64,000 bases of DNA, taken from NCBI GenBank assembly GCA_001599715.1, contig BCHU01000019.1, positions 1 through 64,000 on the forward strand, given 5' to 3'. Below the pieces are notes generated by a model. That model ran no database searches. It saw nothing but the letters and a program-made list of their open reading frames with translations, and was not told the origin of the DNA. Positions 35,429 to 46,557 of this stretch are shown here, piece by piece (position 1 is the stretch's first letter; every line of letters begins with the position of its first letter). The stretch is from Phaeotremella fagi. Lineage: Eukaryota; Basidiomycota; Tremellomycetes; Tremellales; Phaeotremellaceae. The translations under genes and the position numbers were made by a program.

Positions 35429-36872
35429 CTACGTGACCGTGGCTAACATAACCCTCTCCTCCGAGATATTACAGCATTCAACCAATTCTATTCTTGATGG
35501 TGAAGACGAGATGGTCATTATACAAGAGGTACCGATGAATTTGGTGCCTACATTATATATTGATCAGTACGTTGTTCGGACGGGTTCACAATCAATACGG
35601 AGATCAAGTTTTGGGGGAAAGGTTTACTCACCCTCCTCAACTCCAACCCTATTACAACCAACAAAAACGACCTCCCTCCCCAAACTCTCAAACTCCTCAT
35701 CAATCCCAGGCGGCGGCGACGGACTAGAATACCCAGGTGTGGGATCATGTAAAGGACTCAACCTCGCTGCCCAATAATTAAGCGTGTTTTCGGAAGGTGA
35801 TTCTTGGTCTTGTTCTTGGTATTCTGGGTCGGTTCCGGTTTCGGTGTCCGGTGGTGGGGGTGGATCTAACCAGTTCATCCTGTTCTCATTTAGTTTCTTG
35901 AGGGGAAGGGGGAGAGGGGGGGACTTACGGAACGACTAGAGTATCGACTTTGTTGGTTCGACAGTAGTTCGCTAGTTCGTATGCGTCGAATGGGGCTAAT
36001 TCATTCGTTAATATATCGAAGTGAGGTAGAATGGATTGATGTACCTATGAAATCTTTTGGATTCATATCTGACGATCAGCTCTATTCCAAAAGTCATTAT
36101 ACTTACCCATACATATCCCAATCGATAATCTACCAATCGGTTCAGGTAGATCGAAATATTTGAATCCAGATCCTAACAAGAGTTCAGCACCCATCCCCAA
36201 CCTAAAACACCCACCCTCCCTAGCCCAGTTCTTATCAGTCTCGAATCTAAAACATTTTCTGTAATTCCCAACCAACTCCCCAGTTGGATCAGCTATCAAA
36301 GCCGAATTCCATCCGACACCCATAGCCTCCTTGACTATCTGACCATCCGTTTTATTTTCTTCCTGATCATCGAGATTCAATTGGTTGCTACTGGTCGAAA
36401 CTGAAGCTGACGTTGACGTCGATTCGTTGGTGTTTGGATTTGACGCCGATTCAGGATATCCAGCTATAACATGACAACCTATTCTCTTTGACAATTTCCT
36501 GATCAGATTAGATGTAGGACCTGTATTTGGATTTTCTAGATAAGGAAGGATAGAGGTTGGAGTGGTGAAGATGTAGCCTGAAAGTGCCATTTCGGGTAGG
36601 ACCAGAAGATCTATTGATCCCGGTTGGATACTAACGTATCAAAAGCGTAAGCTGATACTGTAGAGTGATATTTAGGCAAAAACTAACTTTTTAGTCATTT
36701 TCTCAACTTTAGCGATGTTCTCTTCAACACGTCCAAGCTAAATCATATCAGTTACAGTGCTTAGAAAGCTGGTACCCACCTTCACATCATATTGTACACA
36801 TCCTATACGAAGCGGTACTCTTCGATACAGGGGTGCAGGAGATGATCGAGATGGAGGGACGGGGGTACTCAT
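35429..36872 (-). CDS. NTA1: Protein N-terminal amidase (nitrilase superfamily)
   Basis: Deamidates N-terminal Asn and Gln so that proteins can enter the Arg/N-degron pathway. The N-terminus is PLYRRVPLRIGCVQYDVKLG. The nitrilase catalytic set is complete: Glu in LLVLPEMALSGYIF, Lys in GNYRKCFRFETD, and Cys in GRLSIGICMDLNPKDF. Other family text is RIGCHVIAGYPE, EAMGVGWNSALIADPTGELV, HFDILTNELAPFDAYELANY and VVFVGCNR. A Ser/Thr-rich insert separates the Glu and Lys motifs. Exon joins use YDVK|LGRVEE and GVEEG|GTKFIGTSC. The C-terminus is SEERVMLATVT with the stop at 35429. The start is taken at ATG 36872, since the frame upstream lacks the family pattern. About 420 residues, near yeast NTA1 (457). 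Confidence 0.9.
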
Positions 36873-37402
36873 CAGACAACTTAGTCTTCGGAGGGAAGTG
36901 ATTAGTTTCTGTATTTTGGGGTGTTTCTGTCTCTGATTACTGTGTCTCTTTGTTCTTCTATTTCTTATGAAATCTATGTCAAGATTGGATAGGATCTTTA
37001 GGTTTATTTCTGTTAACTCAGAGATCTTGGTAGTCACCGGATCATGATTAGCCGAGTGGCGAATGGATGTGGCATCTACGAGGAATCAAAACGACTTGTT
37101 TTGTCCTTGGAGAATCGTTGTGACAGATATGCACTGGTAAATCTTCAACTTCACACATACGAAGGCTTGCTGCAGATCTGATAGCAAACTACTAACTCTC
37201 GACACAAATCATAGAATTTTTCCTTGCACTATACACTACTTAATTCGTTTCCCTTTCCCCAGCTTCTCAAACCACACCTCCCTTCATACAAGTTTATTTC
37301 GGACTTCGAAATTAGCTCCCTTCATCACTCAGACCCAGCAGAATCCTTCGCTTGCCTATAACGAAGATCAGAACCATTCTACATAGATCAAATTTAATGA
37401 AC
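36873..37402. other. Spacer, no gene seen
   Basis: About 530 bases; the NTA1 frame is open upstream to 37037 but without supporting pattern. The rest has pyrimidine-rich promoter-like text near 37200-37300. Confidence 0.4.
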
Positions 37403-38090
37403 TTACATCTCCGAGATATAGCTTTGAAGCTCTTCTGAACGGATTGGGTAAGATGAATCACTAAGTAGCTCTGGAACGTCTATTTTGCCCCCAAGTTTTA
37501 TAGCAAGTTTATCAAGAATACCCCTCTTCCTATGCCTTGCGTACATTAACTCGCGGCCTTGGGGTGTATAGTAGTTGAGATTCTCCAGGAGACTGATCTT
37601 TGTGGTAATTTGATCATAAACTGTTCGTAGGTTTGAACCGAAGTGTTGAGTGGCGGAGAAAGATTCTAAACTGTCTTCAAGGACTTGAAGGGTGTTTAGA
37701 CACAATTTTCTTGTATCTTCTTTCGAATATACGTTGCGCTGAAGATCACTTAACATATCGTTTAAGACCGCCCTAAAAGATGATCAGCACCACTGCTGAA
37801 TAAGGCAAGATTGAAAAAAACACACTCAGGGATATCGTCGACTGGAGGAACTCCTGCTTCGATTTGAATACACTTCCACAGCATATTAAAAAGATCCATT
37901 TTCGAATCGTTGGTTTCTACCGAGGTTCGAAGTTTTTCTATATCTTCCAAAGTGATCTTTTTGATTTGAAGGGTGTTGAGTCTGTCGATCACCTCATTTA
38001 TCTGTGCTATACACGGCGGAGTCATAAATCGGTGACCGCACAAATGGTTTCAGAGGAAAAATACTTACGGATTGTAAGACCCGAAGACAT
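37403..38090 (-). CDS. Helical protein of about 200 residues, unknown
   Basis: Three exons. Exon 1 is MSSGLTI. An intron GTAAGT...TATAG joins to PQINEVIDRLNTLQIKKI then TLEDIEKLRTSVETND. A second intron (GTGTGT...TTTTAG) joins PE to AVLNDMLSDLQRNVYSKED. The third exon ends EELQSYISEM with TAA at 37403. The frame holds across both joins, which supports a real gene. Composition predicts mostly alpha helix with coiled-coil character (LNTLQIKKITLEDIEKL). No signal or membrane segment. I do not recognise the family. Confidence 0.65.
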
Positions 38091-38684
38091 CTTATTCTGT
38101 ATATTATGAAGTCTAAAAAAGTTTGATTACGGTATTTACTGTATTGTAAATCAGTAGGTGGCAAAATCAATTTAGAAATTGAAGAAGAAGAAGAAGAAAG
38201 CAATTAGAGTGAAAGTCGAGTCAAGGGGTATTAGCCACATTGGGCTTCGATCAGATCCTCAATAAAAGTGACACATTTCTCTGCTCTCCTTTCATGAGGT
38301 AAGTGAAAGAAACACATTATCTGTGGAGCGTAATAAAGGTGTGGGTGTCATCAGAAAACAACCAATATGGACTGATGAAAAAAATCATTTCCAGAATTTA
38401 CAAAGGATAGTATCGATGCTGTAACAGTATCAAATCGGAACACTCTTTTTATCAATTTCCTCGTTTCGGTGAAAACATCATGTCTCCAACCATCACAAAG
38501 GGTATGACGGTTTGTGTTGAGTCAGCTCTTTCCAAACAAAAGAGTTTGTTTTCAGTCAACGGAAGTAGATCTGTAAAAAACATTCATATAGAGTACAGAC
38601 CCTTTTTTCGTCGTATTGTTCTTCCCCATTGCATTCTTTTCCCCTTCGATCAATATCAAGAAACTTTACAACCCACTGTAGACG
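38091..38684. other. Spacer, no supported gene
   Basis: About 590 bases. A frame from 38480 overlaps the start of the next gene in another frame; it ends in the leader and is not supported because the downstream splice fits the 38685 ATG much better. Confidence 0.4.
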
Positions 38685-39206
38685 ATGTCAGAGATCAGAC
38701 TTTCGACAAAAACAAATGAGATGTGAGTAAAATTCGAGTGAAAAGTGTAGTTCACAATAACTGATCAAACGTCATTCAAATGATACTGTAGCAACGGCTC
38801 AACAAAGACATGGTTCATCTTCTCAGATCATGCAATCTCCCTATCATCCCATTCCGATCTTTTGCAACCAAATCATCGAACAATTAAACTAAGCACTTAC
38901 AAGGTGCTACCCAAAGACAAGGTCTTCAAGGCAGGAGAACTGCACGAGAACACATCGATGAAGACAGGTAGTTATTTCAGTAACTTGATTGAGAATGCCA
39001 CCAAGGAAAGTAGTTGGGCTGGGGATTATGACCAGAGATTTGTCGACAAGTTATGGGAGTTTAATAGTGCTATCAACAACAGTCATCTAGAAGAGCTTAA
39101 AAAACATAATCCTAGTCATCAATATGTTGATTTCTCCGGTACAGATAAAAAAGGTGGACCCTCGTTTAAAGCTCTTAGATTTCATAAAGACAAAGAAAGA
39201 GGTTGA
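38685..39206 (+). CDS. Unknown protein, paralogue of the gene at 39800 (copy A)
   Basis: Exon 1 starts at ATG 38685 (MSEIRLSTKTNE), then an intron GTGAGT...ACTGTAG, and exon 2 reads INGSTKTWFIFSDHAISLSS and continues FKAGELHENTSMKTGSYFSN. The stop is TGA at 39204. Total about 150 residues. The block GSYFSNLIENATKESSWAGD then FNSAINNSHLEEL matches NWSNLIRNAAKHQWEG...HEKSINQSHLTWF of the next gene. The first intron is also in the same place, just before the IN(G/T)(S/T) text. No domain, signal or membrane segment is recognised. The copy is shorter than its neighbour because it lacks the basic Ser/Lys tail. Confidence 0.65.
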
Positions 39207-39799
39207 ATGAAGAGGTTCGAGGGGTTTTGTTCGATTTTGATTTTCGTTGATAGGATTAGTCTATACTGTGGTGTAAAGATTATATATTTACTGTCTTTCC
39301 CTTCAACTTACTTCCCTTTCTCGTACTGTAAACTCCTATAAATGACGGTGAACAAAGGGTACAATAAACAAATAAACAAGACTCGAGTTTAGCTCAAGTG
39401 TGTTTGTGGAGTAAGTTACAGTGATCATTCAAATATCGTACTCGAGCGTTCTCTTTCTTTTCAGTTACAACCACTTGTACTTGACTGTCATAGTTTTCCT
39501 TTTTTATTTGGCATTGGAGGGACGTAGTGTAGTGTCATGTGAGTGGTGAATACTGTATACTCGTACTTTAAAGGTGATAATAGGAAGTGAACGGGGGTTG
39601 AAAAAACAACTTCTCTCGATATCTTCCACCAATCATCCTTTGTTTTGGCCTTCATCCGGAGTCTCAGTTACTGTACTTAGCCTTCTGATAAGATGTAAAC
39701 TGGGTTGCAATATACTTTCATTTACCCACTATATATGAATCTTCTGATATCTAACTCTGGACCTTAGAACTACCGCTTCCGATCAAAGAAAGTCATAAA
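39207..39799. other. Spacer between the two paralogues
   Basis: About 590 bases with no open frame. GTAC-type words occur (TACTGTATACTCGTAC near 39550; ACTGTACTTAG near 39671). Confidence 0.4.
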
Positions 39800-40480
39800 A
39801 TGAGTTCAAGTACCTCTACGTCGAACGAACCACGTCTCCAAACGACTTTTGATTGCCTGTAAGTCAAGTGAAACACCGTGCAAAATAAAGGACATCCGTA
39901 ACTAACGTCATAAACTTTTAGTCGAGAAGAGATTAACACGACCTTCTCGTCGAACGACAAAGCGATTCTGTTGAAAACCAAAAGAAAACTCGCAGGATTG
40001 CAAGAAACCAGCCTCTTCCTCTTGAAACCATACGATGAACGTGTGTTGCTAGAAAACGACCGTGAATTGATGAAACCAATCGGAAGTTTCACTGAGGTAG
40101 GCCTACTCAGACACAAGAGGAATTGGAGTAACCTCATTCGAAACGCTGCTAAACACCAATGGGAAGGGACAGATGGAGATGATGGATTCGGTCAGACGTT
40201 GTTGGATCACGAGAAATCGATCAATCAAAGTCATCTCACTTGGTTTTGTGATAGAGTTCTTCATGATCGTCATTTCGGTGAAAAGGGGATAGACGCTTTT
40301 GATGAAAAAGATTTTGAGAGGTTGGAATTTGTGAAATCTGGAGAGTCGCTGAGTAGAGTTGGGAGCTTTGGAAATTTGGTCAGGAGGTTCACTAGTGGAT
40401 CTAATTCTAGTTCTCAATCCAGTAAACAAAGTAAGGGGAAGGGGAAGAAGAAGGCTAGTAGTGATTGTACTTCAACTTGA
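39800..40480 (+). CDS. Unknown protein, paralogue of the gene at 38685 (copy B)
   Basis: Exon 1 is MSSSTSTSNEPRLQTTFDCL. A 64-base intron ending CTTTTAG follows, and exon 2 reads REEINTTFSSNDKAILLKTK then LLKPYDERVLLENDRELMKP. The shared block is RNWSNLIRNAAKHQWEG...SINQSHLTWF. The C-terminus is Ser-rich and then basic (SKQSKGKGKKKASSD), possibly a nuclear localisation signal. About 205 residues. Copy A and copy B are tandem, same strand, about 600 bases apart, so a local duplication with strong divergence is likely. Function unknown. Confidence 0.7.
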
Positions 40481-40698
40481 GTTGTTAGAATCACTTTACC
40501 GTACGTGTGTTTTGAGGTTAGGATTTTCGTGTGATGAATTGGATAATTTGGTTCGAGTTCGGAAATCTGTACTTTGATCATACTGACCGTCCCCTATTGA
40601 GCATTCAATCATCGTTTTTTGACACGATCCAACGACCCGTCGTCATGGAGAAACGGTATCCCCTTATCCCATCCCCGTGCCCGTCCATCCAGAGTCTC

Positions 40699-40829
40699 CT
40701 CGTTCGATTCATCCTGATTGCCATCGTCGTCGTTGTGCTGTGAAGACCAATCCTATCCTATAGGACTGATTCCATGATTTATTAAAAGTTCTGAGCGTAA
40801 AATTCTTTTTTTTGACTTGTAAGTACTTT
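40699..40829 (+). repeat. Diverged direct intergenic repeat, copy 1
   Basis: Shares, in the same order and orientation, CTCGTTCGATTCATC, TGAAGAC, AAAGTTCTGAGC, TTTTTTGACTTGT and TTGTAAGTACTTT with copy 2 at 41169. The short frames around it (40531-40743) are not convincing genes. Confidence 0.7.
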
Positions 40830-41168
40830 GGATAATCGGTTGCTAGCCGAACCTCAAATCCATTGATTTTGGTAATGCTTTTTTTTTCATATAATTCGAT
40901 TCCACTTTGCGATGAAGATTCTAGTTTCTAGAGTGGGATCTGTAATCAGTACTATCAATCAACGATTCCACGTATCCCGTTCTTGGTAATTATAGATTCC
41001 AATCAGAACAGATCTGAATAGGATGAATAAAACAATCACAATCCAAATTAATCGTAGTAAACCGTTCACTTGTCGCTGATAACACACCAACCCGTTGTTT
41101 TGGACAAATGGTATCCACGCAACCCCCCCTCCCCATCCGCATCCTCCTCCCCAATCACCCATGGTCCC

Positions 41169-41323
41169 CTCGTTCGATTCATCATCTTGTCCTTTATGCT
41201 ATGAAGACAACATACATGGCTTATCCGAAGTAATGTAGAGATAAACTAAATTTTTCAAAGTTCTGAGCATGAGCATAAGTTTATTTTTTGACTTGTCAAT
41301 GATAGCCAATTTGTAAGTACTTT
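41169..41323 (+). repeat. Diverged direct intergenic repeat, copy 2
   Basis: The counterpart of copy 1, about 470 bases downstream, with some small insertions. The whole 40481-41458 interval has no supported protein gene; a minus-strand 67-residue frame at 40959-41162 contains one hydrophobic run (LLRLIWIVIVLFILFRSVLIG) but is otherwise featureless. Confidence 0.7.
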
Positions 41324-41458
41324 ACACATCCCCCTTCTTGACGTTAGTAGAGGTTGAGCTGGTTCTCGATTTGAGAGGTTGATATGCTTGCATAAATCCA
41401 ATGATATTTTTGACGCCTTAACCCAAATAACCGCTTTATCCAAATTGCAATCTAAATT

Positions 41459-41924
41459 CTAACCTTGTCTCTGTAAATCAACATTAACATCATGTGTACT
41501 CGAACTCGTCGTTCAATTGAAGATTACCCACCTGTTTATGTTTAGGATCCTTAGAACAGACAATATAAACCCGTCCCTTCCTATAGAATTTCATCAGCAT
41601 TAATCCAAATCGATCCCAACCCCACACGTAAACATACCGTCTAACAACCGAACAACCATCACAGAACTTCTTAACACTACTCCTAACTTTCATTCCTCTA
41701 ACCTGTATCCCCAATCCACCAATGACACCACGTTTCATTCCACCAAGTTTGAATACCCCCAAACCCAAACCGCTACCCAGCGGTTTGGTAGCGAGTGGGC
41801 CGTCTTTACATATACTGAGAAGGGTTGGTCTGGCGCATGAAGCGCATGTTCTGTGGAGGGTTAGGGGGAGTCTGGAGGGACCTGCTATTGATGGCAGGGG
41901 GAGGTTGCGGAGGATGGAGAGCAT
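41459..41924 (-). CDS. RTC6: Mitochondrial large-subunit ribosomal protein bL36m
   Basis: Zinc-binding protein of the mitochondrial large ribosomal subunit. Start [20 protein letters not shown], with a Leu/Arg/Ser presequence. The mature bL36 core is [19 protein letters not shown], then after an intron [16 protein letters not shown], and after a second intron the last residues RQG with TAG at 41459. The Cys-x2-Cys ... Cys ... His zinc set is complete. The core is exactly the length of bacterial L36 with the usual KHKQRQG ending, which required both introns and so confirms them. The upstream frame to 42008 is not used because the presequence begins at MLS. Confidence 0.95.
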
Positions 41925-42420
41925 TTTGATGGTGGGTTGGAGTGAATGGAGAGAATAGACGTGGTGAGAGTTACAGCAAGTGTGACTGTCAAAACACTTC
42001 TGCCACATCGGTGTTATTCGGTGTTAAATGACCCTTTTACTGTTCGTTGACCTCCACTTTGGGTGGTGCGCCTTGAGCCTTTGGTGGTGGGTGGGTGGGT
42101 GGTGGGTGGTTCTTACTTAATAATCTGGTATAGAGGGGGTTCTCATACTTAACTTCTACTTATACTCAAACACCATAGAGTAATACATCATTCTCACTCA
42201 CACACTACCACTTCATTCTCATATAGTGTCATCCCATCCCATCCACTCCCAAAAGTGGTGGTCACCGTCCAAGTCCAAGTACAGTACATTCACCACCCAA
42301 ACAAAACTCACAACCTCCACCTCCACCTTTCTTCCTTTTCTCTCTTCGTTCTCGTTTTCACCATACCCACACGTACCAACCAATACTCACCTTACCTCAC
42401 TCACTACCCCTCACTCCACC
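41925..42420. other. Shared upstream region of bL36m and the C2H2 regulator
   Basis: About 500 bases between divergent genes. The plus-strand frame is open back to 42226, but its upstream end is a GTG and the text is Ser/Thr/Pro-rich leader, so it is read as 5' leader. Pyrimidine-rich and GGTGGGTG-rich patches near 42060-42110. Confidence 0.5.
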
Positions 42421-45400
42421 ATGCCTTCAAGAAAACCTTCAACCTCGGCTTCTGTCATTTCACCAGAATCAATTTCACTTTCACCTGATGGTGTTTTCAC
42501 TACCGGTACCACTGGCACCACTCCTGGTGGCGGAAAAGAGAAAGAGAAAGAAACTTTTGCTTGTACATATCCAGCATGTGGACAGGTGAGTTCGGAGTTC
42601 AATCCCACGATCGCTTCAACTAATTTCATCCACTACAAGTCCTACAGTCGTATGGAATATTTAAAAAGACATCAACGTAAACGTAAGTTCCTACTTTCAT
42701 TCCACCCCTAACCATCCCAGATCAAGACGTACGCCCGTTCCAATGTAAAGATTGTACGAAAGCGTTTGCAAGATCCGACGTCCTCCTTCGTCATCGTAGA
42801 AGATGTCATCCAACACCACCTCCACCAGATCGATCAGAAAATTCACCACCAGGTCATCATCGTACCCATCCATCTGTACCCATTTCATCGTCGCGTACAG
42901 ATGCCAGGGAACTTTCCCCAGTCAAGAACAACAGTAGGAAACATCCGAGACGCGAGAGTTCTTTTGATAATCAACGTTCGAGACCTCGACTTGATCTTGG
43001 TAATCATAATGGAAACGATGAAATGGACGAGATTGAAGATTACCAAGAGATAGGTTACAGTCGTAACTTAGAAGATCAAGTTTATTCGTTCAATTCATCA
43101 AGCTACTACCCAGGTAGTTTGGCTGAATCATCAACCTACACACCACATCTCTTACCAATGTTCCAACAACAACCTCAAAACAACCATCACAACCAACACG
43201 ACCCTAATCATCTGGAGGACGCTTCGGTCCTTTTATCAATGGCTTATCCAGGTGGTTTACCTAATCAACCAGCCGCCTCTAATCAAAACAATACCATCGA
43301 TCCAATGGTAGCCGGTCAAAGGGTCGTACCAGATTGGGCAGGTGGTCAAACGATCAACATGATGATGGAAGCCGCTAACGCCGCTATGGAACAGAGATCT
43401 GAAAATTTAGCTTCAATCCCGTCAGTGGATTTTAATCCAAAAGATACGGCGGTTTTACCAGAGAGTCTCGGTGGTTTACAAGGAACCATGAACTGGTTAA
43501 CCGGGTTTTCAGGTAAAGACACGAACAACGCTACTGATTGGGTAAGTCAATTATCGAAGAACTTGCACTGACATCAGCCGCTGTTCACTGGAGTTCCTGA
43601 TCCTAAACCTCAATCTCCTTATCCACTGTCGTCGATCTTTTCACCGTCGGCTTTTGGGATGGCACCGTTTACTTCTGTTCAACCTAATCAAACCATCGAA
43701 ACCATCAATTTCAACGGTACCGACGAGGAAGATCTGTCACAAGATCAAGCCATCATGTCGATTCTAGATCAATTAGCCATGTTCGACGTCCCTCAAACCC
43801 GAACCAATCCAAATCCAGAACGTCCGTTACTCAGAATAGGTCATGAATTCATTGTCAAAAAAGCAGGTGGTGAAATCAGCAGCAACAGTCGATTTTAGTA
43901 GGTCCATTTAGTGTTTTGTGCTGACCAATTAGTCTACCTGCTGAAAGATTTGCTGGATGTTATCAAATCCCTCATTGGTCACTTCCACCTATGCGTACAC
44001 TTTCATTAATGGCTTCAAGGACTTTCAACACTGTGTTGAATCATTTCCCATTCGTTCATTCACCAACATTCAGATTAATAGATACAGCTGCATGTCTGGC
44101 TTTTGCTATATGTACGATTGGCGGTATAAGAACCGGTGTTCAACCAGGTGATTTACCTCCTGGAAGTTATATTCCACCGAGACAGGATACTGGGAATAGC
44201 ATTGATGGTCCGTTACCCACCGGTCGTGGGTGGGAGAGTATCTATAAATCTAATTGGGCCGGGGAGAATGGTGGGATTTTAGGTAATCCTGCTAATGGTG
44301 AGGAAGAGATTCAGGATGATGTGGAAGAATGGGGAAACGGTCAAGTCGTTAGACACGAAAAGACTAATATGCTCGTGAAGGTGGGTAAAGGTTATGAAGG
44401 TGTTACTGATTAATTAGTCATTCGCCCTAGCTCAAGGTGTTTTGATGACGGAGTATAACGTCGCTCTACTCCAAGCGTTGATTCTTTATCATGCGCCATA
44501 CTTTTTATCCGAAGATGAAAGGGAACGGGCACATGCGAACATGTTTTTAGGAACCATCGTGAATGTAAGGATAGAATCATCACATTGACTAATCCCCAGA
44601 TTACTCGCCAAATCGGTTTCTTCACACCCGAGTTAGAACATTTCGAACTTGAGATCACCCTCCCTCTAACACCATACACACCGAACGAACTCGATCGAGC
44701 CTGGAAAAGATGGATTCAACTTGAATCACGTCGACGAACGGCTTATCTAGTCTATCATCTCGATACCGTTTCAGCTCTCGAATCCAACATCCCACCAGTC
44801 CTCACGTCATGTGAACTGGCGTACATCCCCCTCCCAGCCCCTGATACACTTTGGAAAGCCGAATCCGCCGATGCCTGGCTAGCAGCCGTTAAAACCTATC
44901 GTCCAATGAATCTAGACGAGGCAATGAGAAGAATCTTCTTCTTACCTACTTTCGGGGCTTTCGATAACCTCCACGAAAAAGCTGATACCAAATTCTACAA
45001 TTTGTTGAACGAAAGTGATTACGGTCCTTTCGCTAGGGTTGCCATGGTGATCACTCTACTTAGGGGAGTGATGGATATCGGTGAAGGGAAGAGGGATAGA
45101 GGTGATTGGAGGGATCTGACTGATTTATGGGTTAGTTGTTCTTGGTTGAGACCTTCTAAACGGATTATTGGGATGGACGGGAAGGATTTGGGATTGATCA
45201 CGAAAGAGAGTTTGAGACAGAGATTCTCGATGGGTTTGGAGAGGGTACGTTCTGGGCTTTAACTTGGTTTGGATTCATTACTGATATATATATTTAGTGG
45301 AGACAAGGCTGGGATTTCGATTCGTTATGTCTCTCACCGCAATCACCCCAAACAAGCACCTGCGATTCAGTCTCACCAATCTCCTTCTCCCTCGATGGCG

Positions 45401-45726
45401 GCGGTCTATCAAATTCAAACGCCAACACCCCAGCGTCGAGTACCGGAAGCAGTACCAGCGCAGGTTGTAAAACCAAGGACAACAAGATCAAACTCAATTA
45501 CTGCGAAGAGGCACTACCGTTCTATTGGCTCGCGCAGGCTCTGTTGAATGTACTGAATATGGGCAATCAGGTTGATGGGTGGAACGCGTTTAGTGGGATC
45601 AAGTATGGTGAGATGTTGAAGAGTGCTAGGTTGTTTGTGAGTCCGTTTTTTTAGTTTGGGATGGGAGGGATACTGATGGTTATGACTTAGACTAGGATGG
45701 GTGAAGGTGTTCCTGGTGCCGTTTAG
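42421..45726 (+). CDS. C2H2 zinc-finger transcription factor with fungal-trans domain
   Basis: Nuclear regulator. Start MPSRKPSTSASVISPES. Two C2H2 fingers are spliced from three exons: FACTYPACGQ|SYSRMEYLKRHQRK|H and DVRPFQCKDCTKAFARSDVL with LRHRRRCH. Then comes a long Ser/Asn/Gln linker (QQQPQNNHHNQHDPNHL). The fungal-specific transcription-factor (middle homology) region follows: YLPAERFAGCYQIPHWSLPP, then TFRLIDTAACLAFAICTIGG, SFALAQGVLMTEYNVALLQA, RRRTAYLVYHLDTVSAL and ESARLFTRMGEGVPGAV at the end. The C2H2-plus-fungal-trans layout is shared by many fungal regulators of carbon or nitrogen genes; the target is unknown. It lies upstream of, and on the same strand as, a peptide transporter, which may or may not be regulated by it. 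About 990 residues. Confidence 0.85.
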
Positions 45727-46557
45727 TTTTGATTTTTGATTTTTGATTTTGATTGTTTATTATTCCGTTTCTCTATCTGCTGTAACCTATTTTAAATGTT
45801 CAACTTTGTCCTGTTTCCAATTCATCTTCCCCCTTTTCATTTCCATTCACATTTTCTTTCTATCACAGTAAAACGGCCGAGTTAGATTCTTTTCTTGTAT
45901 TGCTATGGATTGTTTGTTCCTTATGTTGAGATTGATTGATGATTCTCACAGATCGATACTTTACTGCATCATCATCCTACGACCCAGCCGGAAGAGGTGA
46001 TGCTGTACCTAATGTGGCACACCTCAAGATAACAAAACTCAGATGTGCAATAATATCGCACAGTATCACCTTCCAATCCAAGGAATTTATCTTCCAATTA
46101 CTGGTCCACATTAACAAAAGATAAGTGACCTCACATACAGTACTCGTACTCGTACTCCTATCCGTACTCATACGTCTCCTCCGAAACTCCCGGCCGGAAT
46201 ACAGTCCCACCTAAAGAGAGATAAGCTTGACTAAAACATGAAGGGTGGAGGTCAAATTCGATCACAGGTGATTCCCAATGAATTTTATCTTACCCTGGTG
46301 GGTTTGCTCCGCAATTGGGTTGATAAGCACGATGTATGTTATCATTTTATGATGAAAGATACATGCCGAGTGGGTCTTGGTCAACTAAAAATAGACTAAG
46401 TTTATGGGTAATTGGTATATGCACTTACTGCACTCGTAACGGTACAGACGGAGTTGACCGCTGGAACTTGTGTTGAGGCATTCAAAAAGTACTATAAAAT
46501 GGTACAGTATGTTGAGAGAAACTGAAGAGAACCCAAGATATCAATCTACTGAATAAG
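45727..46557. other. Spacer with GTACTC array, promoter of the peptide transporter
   Basis: About 830 bases with no supported gene. A short array TACAGTACTCGTACTCGTAC followed by CTCCTATCCGTACTCATAC occupies 46136-46175, and TACAGTATG sits near 46503. The array is part of the GTAC-word set described in findings. Confidence 0.5.

Noticed and set aside
38480..38719. Frame ending FDKNK upstream of paralogue A
   Set aside because: The ATG at 38685 plus a consensus intron gives a frame that aligns with paralogue B; the longer frame does not.
40959..41162. Minus-strand small membrane-like frame
   Set aside because: One hydrophobic run with Gly/Trp repeats; it lies in a region of diverged direct repeats and has no homologue I recognise.
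42226..42420. Upstream extension of the C2H2 regulator
   Set aside because: It begins with GTG and reads as Ser/Thr/Pro leader; ATG 42421 is the first good start before the fingers.
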